Shown one piece after another: positions 35,826-46,589 of a stretch of DNA of 64,000 bases (positions are counted from its first letter, which is position 1; each line of letters starts with the position of its first letter). The notes under the pieces were generated by a model. The model ran no database searches and was not told the DNA's origin. It was given only the letters and a program-made list of their open reading frames with translations. The translations under genes were made by a program, and so were the position numbers. This stretch comes from Monodelphis domestica (taxonomy: Eukaryota; Chordata; Mammalia; Didelphimorphia; Didelphidae): positions 355,064,850 through 355,128,849 of the forward strand of contig NC_077227.1 of NCBI RefSeq assembly GCF_027887165.1, read 5' to 3'.

Positions 35826-36400
35826 ATGCTCTGTGTAATAGCAGAGTCTGAATGCTTTGGCAGTTCAGCTAGAGAAAGAACCTTAGTATCCAGGACCTTA
35901 TCTTCAGAATCTTCCCAAGATAATTCAAAAAGAGGTGATTCAGTTTCCTGGCATGGTGCTGGTAGACTGTCCAAGTTTCACAGGCACATGGCAATGAGGT
36001 CAGCACAATGGCTCTGCAGACCTTCAATTTAATATGCACCATGATACCTCTTCTCTCCCATAATGTTGTGCAGAGCCTCCCAAACACTGAGCTAGCTCTG
36101 GCAATGCATGTGTCAACCTCATCATCTATGTGTAAATACCTGGAAAGTCTATTGCCAAGATAAGCAAACTCATCCACAGCATTCAAATTTTCTTATTTGC
36201 TATAAATGATGGTTCCATGTATGGGTGATGTGGTGCTGGCTGGTGGAGAACATCTGTTTTCTTGGTGTTAATTACCAGGCTAAAATTAGTACAAGCAGCA
36301 GAGAATCGATCCATATTCTGTTGCATCTCAGACTCAGAGGCTGCATTGATTATACATTTTCTAACAAAAAATCTCACACCAATTCTCCCTCCACTTTAGT
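35826..36400 (-). pseudogene. Non-LTR retrotransposon reverse-transcriptase fragment (unusual clade)
   Basis: Two minus-strand frames, 36183-36377 and 35869-36186, read as one protein broken by a frameshift near 36185. The first has SESEMQQNMDRFSAACTNF and the second EFAYLGNRLSR, then VCRAIVLTSLPCACETWTV and HHARKLNHL. This is the C-terminal half of a LINE-type reverse transcriptase (palm end and thumb). It is unlike the L1, L2 and CR1/L3 copies elsewhere here; I would place it tentatively near RTE or R4/Dong elements. No endonuclease part is present. Confidence 0.7.
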
Positions 36401-36459
36401 CCTAGATTATCAAAAAAGGGAAAGCACTAGAATTAAGAGGAGTTGTGAAAAGCTTCTGT

Positions 36460-36890
36460 GGAAGGTAAGATTTTAGCTGGGATGTGAAGGAAGCCAAGGA
36501 AACTAAGAGAAAGGAAGGGAATTCCAGACATAGGGACTGCCCAGTGAAAAGTCCCAGTACACAGAATGGAGTGATTTGTTCAGGGAACAGCCAGTGTCAG
36601 GAGAAACAGTGATTGACTGGGCTGAAAATAAAACTCACCCCCACCATCTTCTCCCCACCCCCCACATACTTGGAGCAGACTGAGGCAGGGAAAGAGGGGA
36701 GATGCTGACTTACCTCTTTCTTTTTCTTGCATGTTCCCCCATCTGGCTATGTCATTCTGAAGTAAGGTCACTCAACCAGTAGGAGAGACTATGTAGCTGA
36801 AAGCAGATACATACACTCCTTTTTTTTTTTAATGAAAAGGTATTTATTAAATGCTTGCTATTTGTCAAGGATTGTGCTGAGATACTGACA
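36460..36890 (-). mobile_element. L2 fragments
   Basis: 36460-36600 (AAGATTTTAGCTGGGATGTG, GGGAATTCCAGACATAGGG) and 36831-36888 (GGTATTTATTAAATGCTTGC) are minus-strand L2 3' pieces. 36600-36830 between them is unassigned. Confidence 0.5.
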
Positions 36891-37590
36891 CTTTTAAAAA
36901 ATATATTTTTTTCCACGTTTACATTTTTCATTTTCTTTCCCTCTCTTCTTCCCTCCCTGATCCCAGATCCACTGAGCACTTCCACTGGGTTGTACAAATG
37001 TTATCACTTATATCTATTTCCACATTATTCATTTTTGCAATAGAGCAATCTTTTAAAATGAAAACCTCCAATTATATATCCATATAAGCAAATGATAAAT
37101 CATTTGTTTTTCTTCTTTGTTTCTACTCCCACAGCTCTTTCTCTCAATGTGGATAGCAGACTTTCTCATAAATCCCTTGTGATTGTCTTGTATTAGCAAA
37201 GTCCATTACATTGTATTGTTCTACAATATTTCACTTTCTGTGTGTAATGTTCTCTTGGTTCTGCCCATTTCACTCTGCATGAGCTCTTGGAGATTCTTCC
37301 AGTTCATATAGAAATCCTCTAGTTCATCATTCCTTTCAGCACAATAGTATTCCGTCACCATCATATACCACAACTTGTTCAGTCATTCCTGAATTGAGGG
37401 ACACCCCTTATTTTTCAATTTTTTGGCCACCACAAAGAGCATGGCAATGAATACTTTTATACAAACATTTTTCATTATTATCTCTTTAGGGTCCAAACTT
37501 AGTTGTGGTATTTCTGGATCAAAGAGAATGCATTCTTTTAAGCCCTTTGGGCATAGTTCCAAATTGCCTTCCAGAAAGATATATACACTC
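36890..37590 (-). mobile_element. L1/HAL1 3' end
   Basis: GCCCTTTGGGCATAGTTCC near 37540 and TTTTTGGCCACCACAAAGAGC near 37420 are reversed L1 ORF2-tail text; GGTTCTGCCCATTTCACTC near 37257 and the T-rich 36895-36940 belong to the 3' UTR. Decayed, no target duplication found. Confidence 0.75.
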
Positions 37591-37599
37591 CTGACAGAT

Positions 37600-38300
37600 T
37601 GCTACATTTAAAGGGTGGAGCCTCTATTAGCAGATGAACTCTAGAGAAAATCTAGCCCCAGAAGTCAAGAATGGAACTGTGAAGACAAGTAGTCTCTGCT
37701 AGCCTTGTGAGCAACCCACCTAAAAGTGACGTTGTGCCTACAGAGAAACTTTGTGAGAACTCTACTAGGAAAAAAAGGACTTGCAAGCCTTGCAGTACTA
37801 GAATAGTGAGGAACTTTAACCACATATCTTCCCTACATGTATGCCTCACTATTCTATTAGTAGCTGTTTCTACAGGTACTTGTATGTTTATAGGAAGCTA
37901 CACACTAAGTTTATGTGGGGGCAGTGCTCTATATCTACTGTTCTTACGATGACACTTTAGTAAATGGATTTGCAAAGAACTGCTTGTGCCTATTAGCTGA
38001 TTATTGATAGGAAGCATATTATTAAAGGGTCATGAGTGATAGTGTTAAAAGTGAAGACGAAGAGAGATACTTGTAGAATCTGGGGTAGCAGAATCCCTGT
38101 AGGGACTTATCCCATGAATGTGAGAGCAAGTTGAAGGGAATATCCCAAGGAGGTGCTACATTAGAAAATAGAGAGTCATAGGGGCCCAGAAGATCTATGT
38201 AGGGTGGATAGAATTAGGTAGTAGAAAGAGAAACTAGATTAGGGAAATCTATTCAGGTAACATCATTTACTCCATTATTTGACAATCATGGTTTGGTGAA
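37600..38300. other. Unassigned, LTR-like texture
   Basis: No gene. TTTAGTAAATGGATTTGCAAAG near 37955 and the balanced composition suggest an old LTR but no ends or signals could be fixed. Confidence 0.35.
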
Positions 38301-38304
38301 ATGG

Positions 38305-38550
38305 GAACATTGGGCTGGAGAAATGAGGTCCTGGGATCTAATTCCAATTCTGCTATTGATTCATGGTATAAACTTTAGTAATTCACTTCCCCTCTCTGGG
38401 TCTCAGTTTCCCCATAAGAAAAATTATGGGGTTTTGGATTAAATTATCCTCATAGCATCTTTCAATTTTAACATTTGTATGTTTTAGTTTGATGTTTTAT
38501 TGGCTAAGGTCTCTTCCAGCTCTGACATTCTGTGTCCTAAGAACTCTCAA
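38305..38550 (+). mobile_element. MIR-like SINE
   Basis: GGGATCTAATTCCAATTCTGC, CTCTGGGTCTCAGTTTCCCC and AAGGTCTCTTCCAGCTCTG in plus order. 38550-39160 holds a TTTG run at 38785-38805 and is otherwise unassigned. Confidence 0.65.
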
Positions 38551-39164
38551 ATTCCTTGGTTCTCTGCTTCTACTCCATCCATAGTTTATTCCTCTCATCC
38601 ATCCAAGGAAGGCTAATTAGGTTTCTATACCATCTCTTGCTCTCTGAACAAGTTACTATGTTGCTCTTATGCAACCACATGAAGTTTGCTGAAATGTGCC
38701 ACCTAGTGGAAAACAAGATGACTGGTATACCTTTGAAATGGAGAAAGCAAGAAATGACAAGGAAACTGGTTTTTGTGGGGGGGGTTTGTTTGTTTGTTTG
38801 TTTTTTTACAAGGAATCTTTCTCTTACCTACAAAAAGAAAAAGTAATTAAAACAGCAACCATTCTAATTGCAAAATCTTTGCTATTTATTTTAGTGGTAA
38901 TCCAAACAGTGTGATGACTCCCAGAGGATATGATACATCTTTTTTTTTCTCCTTTTGCCTTGCTTGCTTTTAGCTAGAGAGCTATCACTAATTCTTTCTC
39001 TCTACCCCCTACCACGATATTTTCTTTCTGTGGTTTTCATTAAGCTGCCTTAATACCTTTGTTTTCCTGGATAATAATTGTCTTACTTGGTATCCTTGTA
39101 AACCTTATGACCTCTGTTATGGATACTGTCAACAAAATCACAACATATGTGAATTGAACACGTA

Positions 39165-39560
39165 AAAAGGAAAATGTTAATGCTGAAGGGACCTCAGAGA
39201 TCGTATGGATCAACTCCCTGATGTGCCAGATGGGAAGTACCATGAAGAGAAGTGATTTGACTAGACAAAACTGGGTCTAGAAATCATAACTCCTACTTCT
39301 TAATCTACTACAGCTAATAATGCTTGTTAATAATCATACTTCCCCTTTATTTAACACTGTAGGATTGCAAAGTCTCTCTGCAAGTCTTTTATTTGTTCCT
39401 TAGGAGAACCCTGGGAAACCATTTTCCAGATAAGGAAACAAACTCAGAAAATTAAAGTAACTTATGCAACATGGCACAGCTATCATATGGCAGACTCAGG
39501 ACTGGATCTCAAGTTATTCTTTCTTAACACTGTTCTTTCCATTGTAGCACTGAATCTTAA
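39165..39560 (-). mobile_element. Two MIR-like SINE fragments
   Basis: GAAGGGACCTCAGAGATCG (39180) and CAGATAAGGAAACAAACTC … CACAGCTATCATATGGCAG … GGACTGGATCTCAAG (39395-39530) are minus-strand MIR-type 3' and middle parts. Confidence 0.6.
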
Positions 39561-40249
39561 AGCCACTAGTCTATAAGGATTCTTCCTCACATCAATCAAC
39601 ATTATAACAAGTCACAAGGAACTAAGCTGTTGCCCTTTGGCTCAACTCTGTCAATGAGGCATAAATCTATCTCTCTCTCCCCGGCCCCCACTCCACCCGA
39701 ACTTCGTGGCTAATGAGTTTTGTAGGCAAAAAGCATAGGAACCAGAGAACCTGTTTCAGTCTAAGCTCTACCTATTTACTAGCCTATGTCTAGCAATTTC
39801 ACTTTTCTGAAACCTCTTTCCCCATATTGTGAAATGTGTCTGATATATACTCTGCGTATGACATGAAGACTACTATAAGAACTAAATGGGATTAGAGAAG
39901 CAAAACGCATTAGAAATGTTCTGTAAAAGTCCTAAGGGTGTGTAAACTATTAATATTGCTCCAAATGAGAATTTGTCTTGTTTGATTATACTTGTTGCAA
40001 AGCCTACCCCCCCCCCACACACACACACACACACTCCCCAACTCTGGGGGAAAGGGGGCCAGTGAAAAAGGAAAAAATAAAATTCCATCTTAAAAATCCA
40101 TTATTTGTAATCTCTGCAATTTGGGATACTCCATCTAATGATTCTTATAGAAACCTATTTATTCCCGTTTATCTCCATCGGGGGTTAATGGAGTACAATG
40201 CGTACTGGAGACTATGCCTTCCCCGCGGAGCTCAGCCTGTCCCCCGCCC
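39561..40249. other. Unassigned DNA upstream of the CpG island
   Basis: No exon or named repeat; a C-run followed by (CA)n occupies 40008-40034. Composition shifts to GC-rich from about 40190. Confidence 0.5.
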
Positions 40250-40385
40250 ATAATTTGAGGCTCTGACCAAGGTCCTTCCGCATCTTTTTCTCTCCTCCTC
40301 TGTCCTTCCTAGAGCTCGGACTGACCTCCGCCGTATTTCCCCGAATCGAAAGTGGCGCCTTTCGGGCACCTACCACCCGCTTTGG

Positions 40386-40399
40386 CAGCAGGGGGCGCC
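40386..40399 (+). promoter_or_regulatory. CTCF-type motif
   Basis: GCAGCAGGGGGCGC fits the CTCF core (CCASYAGRKGGCR type) at all but the first position. It lies in the CpG island about 820 bp upstream of the start codon, in the same orientation as the gene. Occupancy is inference. Confidence 0.6.
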
Positions 40400-40452
40400 T
40401 GCGGGCTACAGCTCCAGGGCTCCTCGAGGGCAGGGAAGCCAAACCCGCTAAG

Positions 40453-40478
40453 AATTTCTATTCACTAGAATAGAAATT
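40453..40478. repeat. AT-rich perfect inverted repeat in the CpG island
   Basis: AATTTCTATTC and GAATAGAAATT are exact 11-bp arms around the loop ACTA. A further AGAATAGAAAT follows directly at 40479-40489. It stands out from its GC-rich surroundings. Confidence 0.85.
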
Positions 40479-41214
40479 AGAATAGAAATAGAACGTGCGC
40501 CGAATCCAACCGAACCACACAGACCTCCAGCCCCTTCCTGGGCTTCTAGGACTTTTCGGGCCGGGAGATTTTGGCCCCTCACACTCCTGGGAGTGGTCTC
40601 TTCCAGGTGGACCAGCTTATCCAGTGGCTAATTAACGGACTTTCCTTTAGGGTAGCGGCGTGCCCCTCCCGCCTCGCCACGTCCTCAGTACTACACTAGC
40701 TTGCGGTGCCAGTCACCTCTCCGCACCCTTCGCAACCAGTTAGCTTTCCGACCAGTTAGTCCTCCCTTCAGGCAACTCCTGGACTTTACCTAAGCCAGCG
40801 GGCGGGTGAGACCATTTGGGGACCGGCGAGGGGGAGCACGAACTCACCCCCTTCTCAGAGCCAAGGCCAGCTGAGGCCAGTCGTACTTGAGGCGAGGATT
40901 AGGGTTGACCTGGAGTCCAGAAAAGTCTTTTTGATGGGGGGGGGGGCGATAAAGCTGGTGTAATCTAGCGAGAAGGAGGGAATGAAGGATGTGGGTGGTG
41001 GGTCTTCATCCCCTCCCCCCGAGGTGGGGGTGTGGTGGTAGCGCCCGACTCCCCTCCTCTCTCGGCGGAGCGGAAGTGTCGGGGAGTTGGACTGGGGCCG
41101 GCTCCGGGGCCGTGTCTCCCGGCCGCTGCTTGCTGTCGCCGCTACCGCTACTACGGGCGCCGCGGAGTTGGTGCCCGGGGCCGGGGCGGGCGCGCTCCAG
41201 GGGGACCGGCCCCG

Positions 41215-41376
41215 ATGAAGCGGAAGGAGAAGCGGCTCCTGCAGGCTGTGGCGTTGGGGCTGACGGCCCTCGTCTTCCTGCCCAACGTTGGACTGTGGGC
41301 TCTCTATCGAGAGAGGCAGCTGGAGGGCGGCCCCGGAGGTGCCGAGGCGGCGGCAGCCAGAGCGGGGGTCGCACAG
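41215..41376 (+). CDS. GALNT10: Polypeptide N-acetylgalactosaminyltransferase 10, first coding exon
   Basis: GALNT10 starts mucin-type O-glycosylation in the Golgi by moving GalNAc from UDP-GalNAc to Ser/Thr of peptides; the family member is known to prefer already glycosylated substrates. This exon gives 54 residues: a basic cytosolic tail [10 protein letters not shown] (1-10), an uncleaved signal-anchor helix (about 11-31, [20 protein letters not shown]) making a type II membrane protein, and the first part of the luminal stem, Gly/Ala-rich. The tail, helix and following YRERQ closely match mammalian GALNT10. It ends at CAG|GTGAGC, a consensus donor in phase 0. The catalytic GT-A domain and ricin-type lectin domain lie on later exons outside the window. 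ATG 41215 is the first in-frame Met after a stop at 40966; its context is weak (C at -3, A at +4). Bases after 41376 are intron, so the open frame to 41430 is not coding. Confidence 0.95.
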
Positions 41377-42314
41377 GTGAGCAAGCTCGCCCAATGTTCC
41401 CGGTGGCGGTCACGGAGAGATCCCGGATGATTCTCCGGGAACTGGTTTGGGAGCCCAAAACCGCCAGCCTAAACCCCGATAGTTGGGGGGAGCCCAGGTG
41501 TGCCGCCTCCTCCCGTAAGGGGAATCTGCTCTGACCCTGAGGAAATGAGACAGAATATGATGCTTCCAATGGGAAGGGTCCCCTTTCACCCCTACGTGAT
41601 GAGCAAGTGGACCTCTTTGGGGGCCCTCCCCTAGTCAGCTCTCTTCCGACTTTATAAGGATGATAGATAGATAGATGCCTAAGAGGTTCACCAAGGAGTT
41701 TCCCCTTAGGAGAGATCGTTTCTCTTACTCCTGTTTGCCCCAGGACTCACTCTCCTAGCACGCCCATCCTTCTCCCAATTGTCTCTCTCAATCCCTTTCT
41801 CCGGTCACTTCCGTCTTCTTACCTCCACATTCTTGCTTTCTGTTAGTACTTACCATTTCTGCCTCTTCCTTTTGTTAACCCCAGGAATCATTCCGATTTT
41901 TTGGCCCTAGAGTAGGAGCTGCTCATTCCTTTCATCTACCATTGAGAACTTGCTCTCACCGACTGATTTTCCCCCGCCCCCCAAAACACACACAGACGTT
42001 TGCTGAATGACTGGTCAGTTCCTTCTGTGTCATCTCACCTATGTAATTAATGGCTATTTTTCCATCTTGGGATCAATCCTTTTCCAAGAGAGACCTTCTA
42101 GCTTTTTCAACCATCAGCCTCCCTTCTTTCCAAGTCCAGTGGTCCTGTTGATGGACATTCTGTCTTTACTGGAATGCTTTGGCAAAGGTCAGGTGGATCA
42201 GATTCCTAATGGATACCAAGGTAAACAAAGTACCTATATAACTAACTGACTTAAGAAAACAGTTCTGAATTTCAGAGCTGGCTTGCTTATCCCTTTTCTT
42301 GCTTGTTCTGTCAT

Positions 42315-42465
42315 TGGTCATAGGATGTCAGAGCAAAAGAGACCTTAGAGATCATCTTTCCCATTCCCATCATTTCACAGAGGTAACTAAAGCCCAGAGA
42401 GGGAAATTATTTGTCCAAGACCAGAATTTTTGAAGTCCATTGCTTGTCCACAATATCATGCCCTA
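42315..42465 (-). mobile_element. MIR-like SINE fragment
   Basis: AAAAGAGACCTTAGAGATC, CATTTCACAGAGGTAACTAAAG and CCAAGACCAGAATTTTTG in minus order. 42465-42833 is mostly unassigned with a MIR-like CCTGAGTTTTCTCATCCG at 42745. Confidence 0.6.
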
Positions 42466-42837
42466 TATTTCTTTCATATAGGTTGAGATTTAAAGGTGCA
42501 AAGTATCTAATATTTTAGGTCACTTCAGATCTTCTGGCAATTGGTGAATATAAAACTGTTATTGTTGGGAGTGCAGAATCCAGGATTGGAACCTAGTGAA
42601 CTTGCCAGAATGTATTTACTCTTACAAGTGGGAGTGAAATAGAGAAGGCTTTTCTGTTCTTTTTATGGTTTTAATAATTATATCATTTTATGTGAGGAAG
42701 TAGAACACTGGACTTGAAGTCAGGAAATCTGGCTTCTCTCACTCAGCCTGAGTTTTCTCATCCGTACAATGGATTTAGTTAGTGCTATGTAATAGGGTTC
42801 TAGATCTCTAGATTCAACCCACATCAGTGTTCATTTT

Positions 42838-43036
42838 TTTTTTAAACCCTTACCTTCCATCTTGGAGTCAATACTGTGTATTGGTTCCAAGGCAGAAGAG
42901 CAGTAAGCACTAGGCAATGGAGGTCAAGTGACTTGCCCAGAGACACACAGCTGGGAAGTGGCTGAGGCCAGATTGGAACCTAGGACCTCCTGTCTCTAGG
43001 CCTGGCTCTCAATCCACTGAGCTACCCAGCTGCCCC
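42838..43036 (-). mobile_element. Marsupial tRNA-derived SINE, full length
   Basis: AAACCCTTACCTTCCATC tail, TTGGTTCCAAGGCAGAAG, GGAACCTAGGACCTCC and CTACCCAGCTGCCCC head. CATCAGTGTTCATTTT is repeated at 42822-42837 and 43036-43051, a 15-16 bp target duplication with no mismatch. Confidence 0.95.
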
Positions 43037-43447
43037 ATCAGTGTTCATTTTAATCGAGTCATTTAGTTAAATAACATGGATGATATGCTTATAAAATTTT
43101 CATATAATGGGCAAGAAGAGGAAGGATAACCAGAGCAAGGCCCCCAATGTCTCAGGTAGCCAGTCTAGGAGGATTTATGGGAAAACATGAGAAATTATTG
43201 CATTGGATAAGATAGTTTGTGGCCTGCACTTTTGATACTCCTTGGATATGAGACTATAGATGCATTGAAGTATAGATGTAAAATCACAGAATTCGAACCA
43301 ATAAAGGTCCTCAGAAGGCATCGAGTCTAACTAATATCCAACATATTCCTGACAATTGGTCATCCAGCTTTTGTCTGAACATTTCCAGTGACAAGGCATT
43401 CACCACTTCCCTACTTTAAAATGAAATTTTTAAAAAAATCAACTGCT

Positions 43448-43632
43448 GGGGGTAGGGGGGGGGGGTAGCTGGGTAGCTCACTGAATGGAGAGCCAGGCCT
43501 AGAGACAGGAGGTCCTAGGTTCAAATATGACCTCAGACACTTCCTAGCTATGTGACCCTGGACAAGTCACTTAACCCCCATTTTCTGCCTTGGAAGCAAT
43601 AAAAGATGGAAGGTAAGGGTTTAAAAAAAAAA
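43448..43632 (+). mobile_element. Marsupial tRNA-derived SINE
   Basis: TAGCTGGGTAGCTCACTG, GGTTCAAATATGACCTCAG and GATGGAAGGTAAGGG plus poly-A. Its 5' end carries an expanded G-run (43450-43465). Related flanks TCAACTGCT/TCAGCTGCT suggest the target duplication. It lacks the 'tagcccttaccactc' segment present at 33645. Confidence 0.88.
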
Positions 43633-43799
43633 GTCAGCTGCTCAGATGCAATGTGGTGAAGATATGACTAGGAAATGATGGAAATGATAAAAATGATCTG
43701 GTGGTTTTAATGATAGTAATTGCTAGATGTGTTTTACATATATTATCTCATCTTAGTATGGTAGCTAATGTGGCTGTCATTATTCACAGAGCACAATTG

Positions 43800-44460
43800 C
43801 ATATAGGCCCAATGCCCCCTGATCTAGCCAGAAGTAATGTCCCTAGCTTGGGATACCACATTTTGTGAAAGACATTAACAAACTGGATGTTCCCAGAGGA
43901 AAACAATTAGGATACTAAAGGGACTTGAAATAATGATGTATAGAAATTGACTGAAGGAACCAGGCATGATTAGCTTGAAGAAGAGAACACTTTGGGGTAT
44001 GTGATCACTGTTTCCAAATATCTGAAGGTCTAGCATGGAAAAATCTGGAAAAATTATATTTGTTCTTTGCTCTAGGGATCGAAATTAGCAATGGGTAGAA
44101 GATATAGGGAAGCAGATTTCAATTCCAGTCAAGGAAAATTTTCTAAAAATTAAACTTTCCAAAAATAGAATGGACCATCTTAAGGAAGAGAATACTAATA
44201 ACCCCTGAGCTTCAGTTTTCTTATCTATAAGTACAAATGATAATAACTTTTACCTGCCACATAGAGCCATTGTGAGGCTGGAACGAGATGTATGTTGGTG
44301 CTGTTTTGCAAACCTTATAATGCTATATAAATGTCAATTATAGAATTCTCTGCCATTGGAGAGCTTTGACCAAGGACTATGTGATTACTTGTCAAAGATT
44401 TTATAGAAAGTATTGATTCCAGTTCAGATAACAGATAATTTAGATGACCTCTGCTACTTG
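43800..44460 (+). mobile_element. CR1/L3 LINE 3' region split by a MIR-like SINE
   Basis: GATTAGCTTGAAGAAGAGAAC, CCAAATATCTGAAGGTC and TAGCAATGGGTAGAAG, then CATTGGAGAGCTTTGACC, follow the plus-strand CR1/L3 3' order. The inner part (about 44195-44340: CTTCAGTTTTCTTATC … CCATTGTGAGGCTGG) is a plus-strand MIR-like SINE. Confidence 0.7.
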
Positions 44461-44461
44461 T

Positions 44462-45120
44462 TAAATTCAGTTTAATAAACACTTATTAAAACACTGCTAT
44501 GGAGTTTCAAAGACCAAAAACAAAAGAAAGATCCTGGTCTCCAGGGAACTTTGAAACAGCATGTGCATAGATAAGTAAATAGAAATACTATGTAAATTTG
44601 GTGAAGAGGGTCAGGCAATAACTCTTAACAGCTGATAAAAGGGAGGAGTCCAGGATCTTCCATGAGATTATGGAAGAGGAGGCACTTTGAGCTGGACCTC
44701 AACTAGATCAGCAGATTCCAAGAGGTTAGGGTGAGGGGGGAGAGCATTCCAGGCCTGAGGGATGGATGGGCCACATGTACAAAGAAGGAGGTGAGGATTG
44801 TATTGTCATGGCCGGAGAACTGTAATTAAGATAGTTTGACTGGAAAATAGATTGCACAAGCTGGAATACTATGAAATATAGCTGTAAAATAAAGGTTGGA
44901 GCCAGATGGCAAAGGGCTTTAAATGTCAAGCAAAGGAGTGTGTATTTATCTAGAAGCACTAGACAGGCACAGAAGCCTTTTGAGCAAAGGAGATGACATA
45001 GACTTGTACTTAAGGAATATTAATTTGACAGCTTTATATAAAATGCATTGAAGAACGGGAGACAAGGAGACCTAACAAAGCAACTGCAACAAATAGTTTA
45101 GGCAACAGGTGATAAGAACC
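44462..45120 (-). mobile_element. L2 LINE 3' part
   Basis: From its 3' terminus at 44462 (AATTCAGTTTAATAAACAC) through GAGAGCATTCCAGGCCTG, GGGCTTTAAATGTCAAGC and AGATGACATAGACTTG: continuous, diverged minus-strand L2. Confidence 0.8.
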
Positions 45121-45985
45121 CTAATTAGGGTAGACTTTTTTGCCCATTGTCCAAAGGGTCTCCCCCTCATCTTTGAACTTCTACAACATTTGGAATTACA
45201 GGGATAGGGCAAGTGTTCCTTTTTACAAAGAAGGTATTTGGTTCCTTAAGGAGCTTGGCTTCAGTGAGATTCTGTGAGTTCTTTGGAATATGCAAGTTCA
45301 TTATTAAGTTAACACCTGCAATTTGGCTATTATCCAGAGAGGTTTCTGTGGTTTCTTTGCTGTGGCAGTTGGAGACTCACTATTTTGAAAAGACCCAGGT
45401 GTGTAGTGAGAAAGTTAGGGTTAATGGTTCTTTGCCCTAGGCTTTCAGGTAAATTACCCTTATGCACAGTGGGCACTGGAGCAGGAACTGAGGAGTGGAG
45501 AGAGAAGCATCTGGGGCAGTTCTCAGAGCCTGTAATGGGAGGCAGACAAACAAAGACTTTGAAAAGTCAAGTAATGATTCAAGTCACTGTTTTTATCCCA
45601 TTACTATGGCTTGGGGGTGGAGAGGAGAGAGAAAGAACGGCAATAATTCAATACAGTGGACTGTTCTTGCTGAAACTTTTTGTTTTGTTTTTCTAAATAA
45701 CTATCTTTTGGCCTCTATTTGAGCTATATGATTATGTGGTTTTGAAATGAGAATTCAGAATTGAAATCCAGGTAATACTGGATTTAAAATATCTGTTGCC
45801 TCTCAGGAATATAGTACCAAATTTCAAAGACAATTCCCTTTTGCTATGTTTTGCTCTGGGTGTATGACATTGAGTTGGTTCCCAAAAGAAATCCCATGAT
45901 TCAGGGTTGAAAAGTTCCAGAAATGACTTTAAATCATCAGAACTTATTCCTTCTTCTACTAACTATTTAATAAGTGCCCCCTATG
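45121..45985. other. Unassigned intronic DNA
   Basis: Short frames exist (45213-45722, +) but none resembles a known protein and they overlap in different phases. No repeat landmark recognised. Confidence 0.45.
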
Positions 45986-45989
45986 TTTT

Positions 45990-46182
45990 TTAAATCAAAA
46001 CCCTTACCTTATGTCTTAGAATGGATAGTTTCCAAGGTGGAAAGTGGCAAGCCCTAGGCAATTATGGTTAAATGACTTGTCTAGGATCACATAGCTAGGA
46101 AGTGTCTGGGTTTGAATTTGAACCCAGGACCTCCCATCTGTAGGCTTGGCTCTCTTATCCACTGAGCCAGCTAGCTTCCCCC
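45990..46182 (-). mobile_element. Marsupial tRNA-derived SINE
   Basis: AAAACCCTTACCTTATGTC tail, GGCAAGCCCTAGGCAATTATGG, TTTGAACCCAGGACCTCCC and CCACTGAGCCAGCTAGC head, minus strand. Confidence 0.88.
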
Positions 46183-46589
46183 GAGTGCCTACTGTGTGCT
46201 TATCATTGGCCTACATGTTGGAGAAGACACAAGATGCCATGGAATAACTGAATTGGAAAAGTCATTGGTACATAAGATATAAGAAAGTAGGCTACAGAGT
46301 TTAAGAATTAGATATAAAATATAGAATATCCAAATAAGAAAGGACAAGAGAAATGAATTGATTCATTCTCTCAACAGTTTTTAAGCTTGTTATAGTCAGA
46401 GCTGATTGCTGTTATAGACAGAACTGATTGCTAGGTGCTGAGGACAGTTCAAAGATATTTCCATTTCTTATCCCAGGTATTGGTATTATACAAATTTCCA
46501 GTTATGCTGCTTTTTAACTAATTTGACATCTTAACTACAGGGTGGGCTAATTCCAAGTTCAAATGGTTATCCTAGCAATTAATTAAAAT

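Larger units (their letters stand above)
40250..41480 (+). promoter_or_regulatory. GALNT10: CpG island and promoter of GALNT10
   Basis: CpG-dense, G+C-rich sequence around the first exon, in contrast to the AT-rich flanks. There is no TATA box at a sensible distance, as usual for housekeeping-type mammalian promoters. GC boxes GCGGGCGGG (40798-40806) and GGGGCGGG (41183-41190) and an ETS/GABP-type GCGGAAGTG (41070-41078) are visible; the ETS site about 140 bp upstream of the ATG is a good marker of the start-site region. The exact transcription start cannot be read. Opposite-strand ORFs here are GC-driven artefacts. Confidence 0.85.

Noticed and set aside
41377..41430. Extension of the GALNT10 frame past 41376
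   Set aside because: A consensus donor CAG|GTGAGC lies at 41376/41377 where the known GALNT10 protein crosses to its second exon; residues after it do not resemble the family.
40989..41534. 181-codon plus frame overlapping GALNT10 exon 1
   Set aside because: Out of frame with the gene and compositionally biased; kept only as a possible upstream ORF.
40855..41569. Long opposite-strand frames (179 and 187 codons) across the CpG island
   Set aside because: GC-rich DNA rarely contains stop codons; they lie antisense to the GALNT10 exon and show no recognisable domain.
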